NCBI GenBank assembly: GCA_033182465.1
Contig: CP137323.1
Location: 1,364,001 to 1,428,000 of the forward strand
Reading direction: 5' to 3'
From: Sanghuangporus weigelae
Taxonomy: Eukaryota > Basidiomycota > Agaricomycetes > Hymenochaetales > Hymenochaetaceae
DNA: 64,000 bases
Shown here: piece after piece, positions 46,128 through 58,887 of the stretch
Position numbering within the stretch: position 1 is the stretch's first letter
Layout of the letters: each line of letters starts with the position of its first letter
Notes under the pieces: model-generated
Seen by the model: only the letters and a program-made list of their open reading frames with translations
The model's database searches: none
What the model was told of the DNA's origin: nothing
Position numbers and translations under genes: made by a program

Positions 46128-47955
46128 ATGGGCGCCGTATCCTACTTTGATGTCCTCGCCGGTAGCATTGCCGTCTACTTCATTGGCCGTTATATCGCTT
46201 CTCGCCCCAAGTATCCTCTCCCTCCGGGTCCGAAGCCGAAGCCGATAATCGGTAATTTGCTTGACGTCCCGAAGCCGGGTGAGAAGGAATGGATCCACTG
46301 GGCGAAGCACAAGGAAGTCTATGGTAGGACGGACCTGGCTTGTTAGGCCGTGTACAAACTAACAAACGCTTTGCCCAGGCCCAATCAGTTCGGTCACTAT
46401 GTTTGGACAAACTATTGTCATACTCAATGACCTGGAGATAGCCATCGATCTTCTTGACAGGAAGTCGTCTATATTCTCGGAAAGACCTGTGCTCGTCTTT
46501 GCCGGAATCATGTGTGTAGCCATGCTTCCGGTTGACCGTATTGCATCTAATGCTAAAAGTACCTTACAGGATCGGATGGGAGAACTGTCTAGCTTTGCTC
46601 CGCTACGGACAGCGCTTCAAGCAAATCCGCAAGAATTTACACCAGACTATCGGATCGAACAATGCGATGCGTAGGTTTTACCCTCAAGAGGAGGCCGAAG
46701 TCCGACGCTTCCTTTACAAGACGATGCGCGATCCCTCAAAACTATTTGAGAATATTCGAAAGTATGTTCATTTGGATGCACGTCCGGGCTTGGCTTAACT
46801 TGTCGAACAGTGTTACTGGCGCATTGATCCTCTCGATTTCCCACGGATATCAGATCGAACATCTCAAGCCTGATCCTATGGTTGAGCTTGGTGAGGAAAC
46901 GTTGCTCCAGTTCTCGCTCGCTGCAGAGACCGGCAAATGGATCGTTGACTTCCTGCCGTTCCGTGAGTTACGCCCTACTCTTCTTGCCTTCCGTCTCTGA
47001 ATTATTGGCTGCAGTTCGATTCCTCCCGGAATGGTTGCCTGGGATGGGTTTCAAGCGAACAGCGGCTGAATGGGAACACGTCGCGGATGAGCTCATCGAA
47101 AAGCCCCATGCGTTCACGAAACAGCAAATTGCTCGCGGTACTGCCAGGCCCTCGCTCACGAAACAGTTGATAGAGGAATGCAAGGACACGCCAACTCCTG
47201 AGGAGGAATATATCATTAAATATTCTGCAGGAGCTGTCTACGGAGGTGGCGCAGACACTACCGTCACTGCGACATACGGCTTTTACCTGACGTTATTGCA
47301 CCACCCGGAAGTCCAGCGAGCAGCTCAGGCTGAAATTGATTCCGTCATTGGTCCAGACCGGCTGCCGACTTTCGCGGATCGGCCGAACCTTCCCTACATT
47401 AATGCGCTGGTCAAGGAAACACTTCGTTACTGTTTGGTGGTACCAATGGGTCTCCCTCATGTTGCCTCGGAGGATTGCGTGTTCAACGGATATTATATTC
47501 CGAAGAGTTCGATCATTATGGTGAACATTTGGCGGATTCTGCATGACCCGGAGATTTACAAAGACCCTCACGCTTTCCGTCCCGAGCGTTTCCTTGGCGA
47601 ACATCCTGAGCCAGACCCGCATCACATTTCATTCGGTTTCGGTCGTCGAATCTGCCCTGGTAAGGAACTGGCAGACCACACGCTCTATCTCACGCTTGCT
47701 ATGTCGCTCGCGGTCTTCGATGTTTCGTGGCCACTTGATGATTCCGGTAACCCGATCGTGATTCCAATCGATTTTTCACCTGGACTCATCGTCAAGCCCG
47801 CTAATTACTCTGCTCGGTTCACACCTCGTTCTCCCAAGGCCGAATCGTTGATCAACAGTATCGCGATTGATCAACCCTTCGAAAAGGGAGATTCTGACCT
47901 CATCGAAGGCATCAAGTGGACGAAACAACCTTCGCCTTTCCCATCATGGTACTAA
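46128..47955 (+). CDS. Cytochrome P450 monooxygenase (basidiomycete, O-methylsterigmatocystin-oxidoreductase-like)
   Basis: Five exons: 46128-46323, 46379-46511, 46570-46761, 46811-46962, 47015-47955; 537 residues, normal for a membrane-bound fungal P450. Parts in order: N-terminal membrane anchor (residues ~5-22), Pro-rich hinge ([11 protein letters not shown]), the C-helix [19 protein letters not shown] motif, the I-helix oxygen-activation site [10 protein letters not shown] near residue 300, KETLR (ExxR) near 360, RPERF, and the heme loop [15 protein letters not shown] with the ligand Cys near 437. All catalytic signatures are intact. It should sit in the ER membrane and use a P450 reductase. 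The long C-terminal tail after the heme region (~85 residues) is usual for this basidiomycete group. No neighbouring biosynthetic genes were found, so detoxification of plant or wood compounds is as likely as secondary metabolism. Confidence 0.95.
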
Positions 47956-49353
47956 ACCCTAAACTCCACATATGGATATGGATGAATATTTAACCCTCAC
48001 TCCTAATCTTTGATTTATAACCGATTTAATTTTGTCTCATGATCGTTCGTTACTATCACGGAACTTTCGTTATTTTTGTCCCTGGATATCTCATCTTGGT
48101 AGTCAATGTCTAGCGCAGAATATCTCATCATTCCTTTCTCGTCTGCTGTACATACATCTCTTCCCTTCTGCGTTATGCACTGTGATTTGTTCGCGACAGT
48201 CGGCGCAGGCATCTTCAATCAAAGACAAACCAATCTTATCACGGATCCTCACTTTCGTTTATTCAATGCACTGAGTTCTTGAAATAAAAGGGAAGCCCAT
48301 ACGTGGGGTGGGTAAAAGTGCTCGAAACATTGTACTGTTTTAGATTTAGAAATACACGGGATAGGTTGCACCTTCAGTACGAAACGATGTTCTCTAGGAT
48401 CATGGTGTATATGATCTATCCCTTCTAACCATCTACACTGTATCATCCGCCGACGCAGAGATGTAATTACTGCTTATTCCTAGAACACAGTGGTTTTGCG
48501 GTCAGCCATACAAGTGGGCCAGGCATGTCACTGCGAACCGAACGAAATCTACGCACTTCTTATATTCGCAAGCAACGAAAGGCACCGCAAATCCAACACC
48601 CATGAAGGCGGTCGACTTAATCAAGAACGATTTCTTTCGGTCGTACTTGAACGGAAAGTTCTAGATTGGTAATCGTCAGACATCATCAATCGTAAATGTA
48701 GATGATGATGTTTACATTATTAATTGTGTTCTCAATATGCACTCCGCGAGTTTGCTGCGCGACTCGAGGCGCATAGCGGACGGCACGAGCGAAAAGCATG
48801 GTGTGATGGAGAATAGACAGTGACTACGTTGGTGAGAAGCAGTACAGAGGATGGCCTTGTTGTGTAGATATGGCGATGAGCCATATATACTGCGGGAGCC
48901 GTCATGTGGTCTCGGATGGTGTGGTGTGATTCAATATAAATTGACGAAGCAAGTTGGTATAATCATCAATACTCCTTATTAGGCAACCAGGGTTGTTTTC
49001 ATCCATGATCCATCCAATGCGACACTTGGCCAAGACATTCTTGGACGAGCCAATCACAAGTTCTGCATGTTACATGTACTGTGCAGTCCTGATTGTGACA
49101 AAGCATTCAAGATATCACAAAACAGTGCCATTTGTTGTTGATACATGAACAAGAACCTCCACGGTACGAGATAGCATAATTATGTATGTAATACTTTAAA
49201 TGTTGTAAAGACTGGATGCCTGGGTATACTTGACGATGTCTATAGACAGGCATTGTGGATGAGTATTCAACATAATCGAAACGAGAAGGACAACAAAGGT
49301 AATTGAGAGTAATAAACATAGAAAACGAATGTCCAGATAAGAGCGAAGTATAT
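47956..49353. other. Convergent intergenic region
   Basis: Lies between the 3' ends of the P450 (plus) and the flippase (minus). AT-rich with short frames only; no repeats or RNA gene recognised. Confidence 0.45.
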
Positions 49354-52300
49354 TCAGTATCCCGTTGGTCGCGAATGTGTTTTTGAGGTATCATATGCAC
49401 GAATAAGACGAGCTTGATCCTGCTTAGCGGGATCCTCTGTCTGTGAAAATGCAAAACCTCGACTTCTTCGCATGCGCTGCACTGCGCGAACTTTCTTGAT
49501 TGCCTTCTGGAATCTGGAATTGCACAGTAAGCAATCTACCTGGGGCATACTGCTATGAGGAAACGTACTGTTCTTGTCGTGGTCGATAATCCGGAATATT
49601 ATACTTTTGCAGTTCTTGCGCGATATGATAGGACAAGGGCATATACGTCCGTCGGTAGCTAAATGAAATGAGTATGTTATCGGCCGCCGCAATGCTGTAA
49701 TACTCACTATTTCCACACGAAGTCACGAGCCAAACAGACTACGGGAACAAGAATCATCGTAAGATAGAATACCGCATCTGTCCATAGTCTTGGTACAATG
49801 CCCTCATATTCCTTTGAGAAGCCGATCTTGGGCGCGACAACCGCGTAAACCGGGAGGAACAGCATGGTAAACACGAAGGATCCGGGAATGGCCGCGACGG
49901 TATATTTTGTCCAGATACTATCCCGATGTTAAAATCAGATTAGCTGTACGAAAGAAAGAAGACGTCATTTACGCACTCAGATACCAGAGCAGCTTTTCCC
50001 AAAACCGTCAGGAGCGTTGTAAGATACAATGTTGTGCCCCAAAACCACAAACCACTATCAAAGCCCGAGCTTTGCTTGAGGTCGCCCCAGAAAAGAACGA
50101 CAGTGAATGCAAATAACACAAGGCTATGATAAAAGGCATTTGCGACCCATTGCCAGAACGAAGTCTTCGTGAAGAAAGTGTTCTGTTGACCGAGCACATA
50201 GAGTTGTGGATACCTGTCCAGGACCCGTGCAGATACGAACTGATCAAAGATTCCGATAACGAGAGGAGGCAGAACGGTAAAAAGCACGTTGTATAGAGAG
50301 AACGTCCATGACTCGAACGACGTCTGACCAGAGAAGTTGTTGAAGAATGAGAACTGCACGAAGTATCAGTAGTCTGCATTCGCCACACCTCACGTGAACG
50401 TACCCAAAATTGTGTCATGTACAGAGTGATGTTCTTGTAGAACGAGTCTTCGATGAAATGAACGGATCAGTACAAAAGTTCGCAGAAGCATCGAAAAGAA
50501 CCCCACAGAGGATGAGCTTTGATAGCCGCCGGTAACTCCATGCACCATGTACTAATAGCAGTTTCTTCAGATATCGGAATTGCGAAATTGCAACGTCTGA
50601 TGAACGAGCTGCTTGCAGACCCTGAAAATCGATTGAAGAACAGAACAAACTGGAAGAACAAAAAAACTACCAACCTCCACTCCAGAAATACCGACTCCTA
50701 CATGAGCTGCCTGAATCATGCTCACGTCATTTGCGCCATCTCCGATAGCCAGAAGAATCGCCTTCTGGTTCTTTTTGACAAGCTTTACCACGAGCGCCTT
50801 CTGAAGTGGAGAGACACGACCTTTGAAATAAAGGAATAATTCATCAGATGCAATAATCGAATCAGGATGAAAGAAGAATACTAACAACAGATGACGGCCT
50901 TGCACATGATCGCGAGTTCCAAGAACGTCTTCGAAAGATCTTTCTCCAGCGCGAAAGTCAAACTCTTGCCATCTACGCTCTTACTCAGCAACAGGAGAGG
51001 GTTCGAAGGTAATGCGCTTACCAATGACGAGAGCTAAGTCTTCCAACTCTCCCGATTTTCTCTGGTTCGATATCGCGCTTAGTCTCTTGGAAAGAAATTC
51101 CTTCGTTGCCAGTGCAGACTCCTCATTTACAATCACCAGATTCATCGACTCCGAAATCAACCGACAACTCATCCCAATGTTTATTGCAGTTTCCTGCCGG
51201 TCGCCTGTCAATACCCAAACTTTGATGCCTGCCATTTGAAGCGTATGGATAGTGTCAGGAACTCCCTCCTGTAACTTGTCTTCGATGGCAGTCGCGCCCA
51301 GTAAGAAAAGGTCTTTTTCTATGATTTCCGCTGCAGCGTCCAGCGCTTCGCCTCGTCCATTGATCGTTGCAGCTGCTTGGTCGTAAACTTTCGACCACTC
51401 GCGATATTCTGCTTCAGAAACATCTCGGAAGGCGATACAAAGAGTGCGCAAGCCCTCGGTGGCATAATCCTAAAATACCCAAACATATTAAACTGATGTT
51501 CACGGGTACGAAGTGTATCTGTAACCTACCTCAAGATGTGCAAGAGTTTTCTCAACGTATTGTTGATTCTTGCCAAGTCTCTCCAAAATGACGGTATCTG
51601 CGCCCTTGCAGTACAGCTTTATCTGGCCATCGGGATTTCGTACAATGGTAGACATGCGCTTTCGTGTTGAATTGAACTCGCACACGTTCAGAACTTCAAA
51701 CTCCTTAGGCACCCCGTCGATATTGATAAAGACCGATCTAGGCTTTCGAGTCTAGGGGGGAAAGAGCATCAGCCGTGACTACCAAAATGTTACAACCTGC
51801 AACTCACATGGAACTGATAGCCGAGAAGTTCAGCACCTGCGACCAACGCGGCTTCATCCGGGCTACTAGCTTGGTACGTTATCTTGCCGTTATCCTTCAC
51901 CTCTGGAATAACCGTATGGCACACGGCGAGCAACCGGAGGAATTCCCTCGTGACATGGATGTCCTGCGCACCATCCTTGTTATCGCTGACATCTACGAAC
52001 GGGTTGCGGGTATCACCAGCATTGCCTCGAAGAACAGCACGAAGCTCCGCGAAGGAACGCCAGCCCTCCTTGCCTTCGTCAGCTTCACCGCGTTTGTTAT
52101 CGTCAATAGAGTCAGAATATGGGATGCCGGCAATGGAGCAGCACCTGAACTCCATCACATTGCACGTCAGAGTGCCTGTCTTGTCTGAGAAGACATACTC
52201 GATCTGTCCGAGCTCCTCCACTAGGGATGACGTTCGACAGAGCGCCGGAGTATCCGTATCAGGATAATACATATCAAGGTCAAAATTGATGAGTTGCGCC

Positions 52301-53983
52301 TGCTGAAACTTGACCACCTCCATCGTCACGATAAGCGATATGGGAATAAGGTTATTGTAGAGAATGATGAATGTTAGAATATCTGAGTAGAATACATGAG
52401 AGGGATTCCGTGAGCGCGGAGACCAGGCAAACGTACCTTCAATAAAACCCTTCGCTACAATTCAAGGTATCATGAGAAACGTACGCCAATACATACAGCT
52501 CTGAATGGGACTTACCACGATCCGAGATCGTGTTGCCTTCGACCAGATACCATTGAGAGCTAGAAAAGAACCACTAACGTAAAGCTGTAAGTATCAGATA
52601 GGTCCCTCAAGGGCTCCCACGCACCGAGCGAATGCTGCTCCCGATAGTACTTCCGATTGACAATGCCAGGAGAAGGATGAAGAGAAGAATGATATTCACG
52701 TTGACTCGTCTTTCCACGGCCGTGCGTTTGATTGGAGCGGCGCTAACAGAGCATTCAGAGCGGTTGCTTGATTACAAGTAGCGTAGTACTTACGTAGCGT
52801 TCCTCATCAACTTTGTTTCATGGCCAGTGAAGACGACAAGCCCGTATGCCCACGGCGTGTTGCGAAGTTGAGCTCCTCGGAGTAAAATCTGGTCCGGTCC
52901 AAGTGGTACCTGCTTCGGAATACCCTGTTCTGAGATCAAGTCCAGTGTTCCTTCAAATGTGTACAGAGAGTTGTTGGGTTGCTCGCTGCGAAGGGATCCG
53001 CGAAGGGAAGTGACAAGTGACGGAGAGGTGAGATGCGACGTGAGTGGGTTCGCTTGTTTGATTTTCAGATTTGTCTCGCCATCGAGGTTTGAAGTTTCAA
53101 TGTAACAAAGACCTTCGGGCTCCGAACTTGAGAGAATAATCACGTCTGCAGGGATAAAGTCGTCGGACTCGAGACGGATGACTTCACCGACACGAATATT
53201 CTTCCATTTGCGTTGTTCGAACGACGCATCTGCACGTAGCACTTTAGCAAATCGGGCATTGAGCTCCTTGTCGCTTTGATGGCGCTTCATATCCTCCTGA
53301 GCTTCCTTGAAGGCAGAAGCGAGCAAAACCACGGCCAAGGGTACGATTGTTGTATATCTGTTCGTAGGCGACACACCAGGAACTTGCTGAATGCATGCCG
53401 TAAAAAGAAAGAAAAGGTTGGCGTATTTGCTGAATTGCTCAACGAGGAACTTGGGCACGAAGGTGGCTGCATTGTACTTGCTCGTGCTGACATAGTTTGA
53501 GCAGAAGTCTGCATTGTGCGCGAGCACGAAGTCGTTAAGAGCAACAATGCGCTCTCCCTTCAGGACCTGATCCTGTCTCGCCCAAGGCCATTTCCATTTC
53601 CACTCCCTCTTTCTTCTAGACTTAGTCGGCCCATCTCCTAATCCTTTCTTTGATCCTGGAAAAGATCCGGACCCGCTGAAAGGTTGCTCAACAGGGATGT
53701 CTTCGTCGAAGTTCCACCCTTGCGGCTGTCCAGAGCCAGGAAGTGATATTTTCGAATGACCAGCGGGATTGGCAGCCGCACTGCGGAGAGCCAAGTTCGA
53801 CTCGGTGCTCTGCATAGGGATCGGTCGTCCAAAGGCACTATCAGGAATGTCGTCCTCATCGTCGAAAAATGGATCAAGCTGCTGCGGCGAGTGAGACGGC
53901 GGATAGCCGCCATTAGCAGGCTGGTACTGTCGTGTTGCGGGGTTGGCAGACGAAACAAGGCGAGAAAAGTCGTCAGTGTTCAT
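49354..53983 (-). CDS. DRS2: P4-type ATPase, Drs2-like aminophospholipid flippase
   Basis: Fifteen exons, 1285 residues: 52794-53983, 52625-52742, 52516-52573, 52437-52454 (18 nt), 51808-52382, 51530-51751, 51022-51469, 50886-50972, 50675-50820, 50507-50621, 50404-50447, 49977-50353, 49708-49917, 49569-49658, 49354-49513. The enzyme flips phosphatidylserine and related lipids to the cytosolic leaflet in the late Golgi. Motifs: a Pro/Ser-rich cytosolic N-terminus, NKYTTIVPL-type helix 1-2 region, [10 protein letters not shown] (A-domain) near 315, the phosphorylation site SDKTGTLT near 528, [17 protein letters not shown], the [12 protein letters not shown] hinge and [11 protein letters not shown] near 930, then the C-terminal helices and a basic [19 protein letters not shown] tail like the regulatory end of Drs2. 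Start: ATG at 53983; a GTG five codons upstream is not used. Exon 4 encodes AKGFIE and is needed for the ISDRAKGFIEDILTF join. Confidence 0.95.
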
Positions 53984-54368
53984 TGTTGTCGTCGTCACAG
54001 ACGAGCGAAAGAGAAAAAGAACTCAAGCAAGAGCTCAACGATGGGCGCGATGTACCGAAATTGACGACAGCGACGACGATGAGAGTGTGGGTCGCATTCC
54101 CGCTCACGTGATGTACCGCTTGCCATTCCAACCAAATACTCCAAAACATCAACGTACCTGACAACAATCTTTTCTCTCGCACTCATGAGTAGTAAAATCA
54201 GATGCATTGCGAATCCGCGAGCGATGAGCCCTGAGTGCTTTTGTTTCATGGACTGCAAACAGTTTGAAGTATTTCACCCACAGCATGATGACAACAGTGC
54301 GGTCTACGCAACAGAAAGAAATCTCTAAGAAAAACAAATGACAAACGGGACGATGTTCCTGCCTTCCG

Positions 54369-54776
54369 TCATTCGTTCTTGCTTCCAGCGATCCCGTCAG
54401 TTGAATTGATATTTGCTTGATCGCTTTCTTGACGTTCGTGACTGTTATTGTGACTCTCGTTCGTCCCTGTGACGGCCATGTTCTTCTGTTCCTCTGACAG
54501 TGGCTGCCGCGATATCCGTCTTTCGCGTTGCTCGCGTTCCACTTCCTCCAAAACACTTTCATTAGCTCCTCCACAGCAACAGCACCCTCTGCATCCACCC
54601 CCGCGAATAGACGGCTCTAGAATCCTTCGATTGATGAATCAGCTAGACTCAGAGAAAGACACGGACTCATCATGCCCCAGTTCATGCAGAGTTGTGAAAC
54701 TAGTGATGTCGAAGGACCCTTATTCAACGAACGACAGCTTTAAGAGAAAGCAGTACTCACGCAAAGAGTCCGCCAT
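54369..54776 (-). CDS. Small Cys-rich hypothetical protein
   Basis: Two exons (54757-54776 and 54369-54624) around a 132-nt intron give 91 residues beginning MADSLREILEPS. The striking feature is a CRGCCCCGG cluster near residue 17-24, then a charged, probably helical and Ser/Asn-rich tail (VEREQRERRISRQPLSEEQK). Cys clusters close to the N-terminus are often palmitoylated or bind metal; neither is shown here. The intron is longer than usual and begins with GTACTG although a better GTGAGT donor lies three bases upstream. The exon 2 frame is clear, but the first exon is tentative. No family is recognised. It lies head-to-tail upstream of the flippase gene. Confidence 0.42.
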
Positions 54777-55139
54777 CTTCTTGAGTCAGCGTTTCGGTTT
54801 TGTCAATTGAAGTCTTCAGAAGAGAATCTCAAGACAGAATCCGTTTCTAACACGGTCTTTATCAACCGCGTGTAAGATTACGAGAACGCCGTTTGTTCCG
54901 TGCTAGCTTCTTTCGCAACCACGGCTATGTTCTGGTTTTTCTTTGTATCCTTTGACCAGGGATCCTGTGTCTGCATCATGTTTGGGTTAAAACGCATTGC
55001 CTTGTGGCTCAACTACCAGTACTCCTTTGTTCCCGTAGACGAGTCTAGTTCCAATTCTCGCTAGCCGTGCAGCATCTCATCGTGGTAACTCATCGATTGT
55101 CACGGTCCAGGCCAAATGTTCATCGAAACGGCGTGAGAG
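54777..55139. other. Intergenic spacer
   Basis: Nothing recognised. Confidence 0.4.
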
Positions 55140-56180
55140 CTTTTACAGTTCGGCAACGTCGTCAATGCAACTGCTTTGGGTACATTCGACGTTCACAAAC
55201 GGCCCAGTGAAAGATGAGTTTATCCACTCGCTTTCTTCTTGAGCGCTGTTTATCTCATTCATTATAAATTCATGACCTTCGCGGTTGGATGAGCTTACTC
55301 TGCAACCAAACATCTTGACGCGGGTTGCTGTTGTCCACTCCCTTTCAATCTCATTTACTGGACCCTCTCGTTTAGTTCTATATATACAGTATGATATATT
55401 TTGGTCAAGTGCGGATAATCTCAATCGATAAATGACTCCGTACGTTGTTTCCTTGGTCATCCATCAATCCTGATCTCAAACTTTATCCAGGAATGACACA
55501 CCAAACCCGTTGATGCGCGCTTCGTCAAAGCCTTCGCGGGTTCAGGTGATGATCCTTGGCACGTAATTGGTGCGTTGAAGACCACACTACTCGTTTGACA
55601 GGAATGCACGGGTTTACTCAAGGCCGGCTAGATATTTCACTCCTCGATAGGACCTCCACTTCGCGCGAGGGGGCGAAATGTTTTGATATGCATAGCTGAA
55701 CGTTCGGGACTTCCCGTTTTCCGGGACCATATTGTGCTTTACGTGTCTACAAAAATGCCGGACTCATTTGCAAAACGAGAATATGGCAAGTTGTTGGTAT
55801 GTTCCTCAATTGAACCGAAGATATATCATTGATTGGCTTTTTCTTCTGGCAACTTTCGTTTGGGAGTCTCGAGAAAAGACCGTATCAGATTTATTGCGGA
55901 ATCCGGTACCATATCATGCTCCTAACCTCTGTCAGTGGTTGGAGCTCGGGAAAGTCATATGCAAGCGCTGCCTTTCCCTTAATGTCGGGATAACGGTAGC
56001 AGATGTACCATCAACATGGCGCTCTCGGCTCATCCTTATTTCCCTTCCAACAGGCAGTCCTTTTCGAGCGCCGACGAGCGATGTATGCGAGGAGACACAT
56101 GTTCGGTATGGACAACCAGTTATTGCAAAGCTCCTTACTCATCTCGTCTCAAAGCAACTTTGTCGTGCGAAACGCATGAA
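55140..56180 (+). repeat. Diverged tandem duplication, left copy
   Basis: Matches 57080-58190 in the same orientation in at least three anchored blocks: around 55216 against 57157 (GAGTTTATCCA), 55511 against 57483 (TGATGCGCGCTT...TTCGCGGGTTCAGGTGATGAT), and 56073 against 58132 (GACGAGC.ATGTAT). The offsets grow from about 1.94 to 2.06 kb through small indels. Neither copy has a coherent reading frame. A 194-codon plus frame (55732-56316) overlaps the left copy without any motif. Confidence 0.6.
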
Positions 56181-57079
56181 TTGCTCTCTCTCTCTCTCGT
56201 CCGTTTGCGTTTATTCCCCGAGCCCAGTTTTCCGAGCTTGGAATCCGACCAGATCTGTACGTCATGGATCATGGCACTCTCCGCGCAAGAAATCTGCCGT
56301 TAAGCGATACAAATGATAAATCGTGCCCTACTGACGATAACAGAGCAAAACTTTGTCGTAAGTGTAACCAGAGATCGAACGTACATATCAGATCACCAAG
56401 ACCCGAAGACGGGCACATGGCCATCTGACCTTTTGTTAGCTGTCGGCTCTTGCTCGAAGCTTCCTTGGATTCCCAAATCTCCTTCACGGCATCAGGGACA
56501 AATATAATTTCCGTAATACCGAATGTACGCCCAACGTTTATCCGCACCCGAAGTCCATATAGCATTACGCGCGCGTTCATGTTGTTTCCGTCTCTAGTAC
56601 CCTGAAAATGGCCGCGTCGGGGCTGAAAAGTCAAGGCTCACATGGGGCGACACTGGTCCGTTTGTTACCAGCCTAATGTGGGGAGACCGTAATGAAGCAT
56701 GGGCATTCGTAATCCCTCTCATACTTGTCTGACAGTCTTCACCGCCTCGCATATACTCAATAAAGCCCTTCATTTTGGGACGCAATTCTAATTATGTTTT
56801 TCTTCTGCGTGCTCGAATCATAGTGGTCAGTGAACTACTCTGAATATCGGCTCTTCCTTCAGACGTGCCCGAAGTGTTTTTGCCCTGCATTCTTTCACTG
56901 TACATGTACGTCTCGGTTACCTGGGCTGTATATGCTTCTACCAAGCACCAACCAAAGCGAAAACTTCTTGTCAGTTACAATCAACAACTGCTATGTGACA
57001 CAGTTACGAGAGTACATCGTGATCTCAAAATATTCGAAACGGCACTCCCTAGTGACATGACATGCATTGCAAGATGTGA
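56181..57079. other. Spacer between the duplicated segments
   Basis: Probably belongs to the duplicated unit but with no counterpart I can align by eye. Short frames only. Confidence 0.35.
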
Positions 57080-58190
57080 ACACACAGAAGCACTGTTTTC
57101 GGAAAATATCTCGTTTTCCTTTCGGACGTCTGGTATGTAGGCTGGCTACGAACGGCGAGTTTATCCATCGGCTTTTGGTTTGAACGCCATTTCTCTGATT
57201 TTCAGTAGAAACTTTCACTTATTAAGACATTCATAATTATGTTTATACCGATTATCCTCTGAACTTGTGCATCGAGATGCTGGTTGGCACGCGTTTGCAG
57301 CTTTTGGCGGTGCTTGTTCACTTGCGCTCATTCTCGTTCGTCTGCAGATCAGTTTCTTGTAAAATATTTCCAATTGAAAACATCATACACTATTGGCGGT
57401 GATATGCTGTCAAATCTCTCCTGATCTTATTCAGAGTTTCTCCATGGCTGGAGCTAAACATACAAATCTGGTGATCACCCTCTGATGCGCGCTTGCCCAA
57501 AGTCTTCGCGGGTTCAGGTGATGATTCTGGGTTCATAATTGGGTGCATTGACGACCATATCTCATTGTTCGCAAGCCGCCTTGGTATGCATTCACCGGCT
57601 TACCCAAGACCGCACAGAGAAGATACTCGTCAATGTGACCTCCGCTTCACATATAGGGGAAAACAATAACGTTCCACTATCAAGGTCAAACGTTCGGAAC
57701 TTAGCTTCTTCTGTTATGGTATGAAGTTATTGCGCTTTGTGCTTCTCTGCTCTGGCGCTGGAATTGTCCACCAAAGGGAATGGAGTGAGTTATCGGTCTG
57801 CTCTCTTCTCTGTCTAGAAATATAACTCTCTTCATTCAAGCATCTTTTCATGTCAACTCCCTTCTGACACACAGAACAAAGGTTCGGTTATACGTTCTTT
57901 TCGTGATATATGTTTCAGCAAGGGAAAATCTACATCAACACAAAGCGGATAAATTCTCATCCTAAATCTCTGACATCGTAAATATTGGTGATCTTATCTT
58001 GTGTTGTTGCGGCACAAGAAGGCTCATTTTCAAGTCACGGAATGACGATACATTATAGGTGCATCGCTGTTTGAGCATCCACGTCTCAATAAAGCAGGTT
58101 TTTCAGCAAGTAAAGTCCTATTCCGGGCATTGACGAGCAATGTATACAGGGGGGAGACATGCTAGCGCATATTTCGGTGCGTTGAAGTTA
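57080..58190 (+). repeat. Diverged tandem duplication, right copy
   Basis: See the left copy at 55140-56180. The right copy is slightly longer and equally free of coding motifs. Confidence 0.6.
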
Positions 58191-58887
58191 GCTCGGCTTT
58201 CTGTTCCTCAATCCAACCATTTAGCCATAATGCATATCTCGTCCACAAGCAAAAGTTTCATGTTATGATGTAATTACTCCCCAATCGGTAAGGAACTTTT
58301 CGAGAGGCCGAAGAGGCTGATATTTATGATCAGATATCCTAGAATAAACTATGTCTCTCAATTTGTACACTTGGTCGAGCTCTTCCATATCATGCATTTC
58401 CCGACAGAAGGCGCAGAGGATATAATTACAGCCACCAAATTTGATCCAATAGACTAGAATGTGCACAGATGTGAAGACGTTCTATGGCGTTTGACCTTCA
58501 TATTTGTGTATAGCTCTGTTATATTCCTGAACTTTGCTTCGCGAAGCTGGGATATCTGAGATCTGAAAGTGCTTTTTGCAATAGCAAGCACGCGCTCAAC
58601 ATTCTCCTGGACCTGGAGGTAACGGCACATCTCATGCCCCATTCAAGAAACTGTATTGAAAGCGCCTCTCCTGACCTATTTTGCTCTCATCCATTCTTAT
58701 GCGGGACCACACGTCCTGGGCGGTGTCTTCGAAATATGGTTTTCCAGAGGCATGCCATCAAGCGCAAACATCAGCAAACAAATTCATGAACCGCATAAAA
58801 GGCCACAATTCTAGAGAAGAGATTCTTAGTGTCATCTCAAGCGATAAACAACGCTAGACAAATTAAATCCACACACGTCTTCTCGAT
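58191..58887. other. Intergenic stretch with two minus-strand frames
   Basis: Minus frames at 58454-58642 (a helical, charged peptide including ENVERVLAIAKSTFRSQI) and 58263-58466 look mildly protein-like and could be exons of a decayed gene. No domain or clean join was found. Confidence 0.3.

Noticed and set aside
46128-47955. P450 as part of a secondary-metabolite cluster
   Set aside because: No synthase, terpene cyclase, PKS/NRPS or other tailoring gene within the window.
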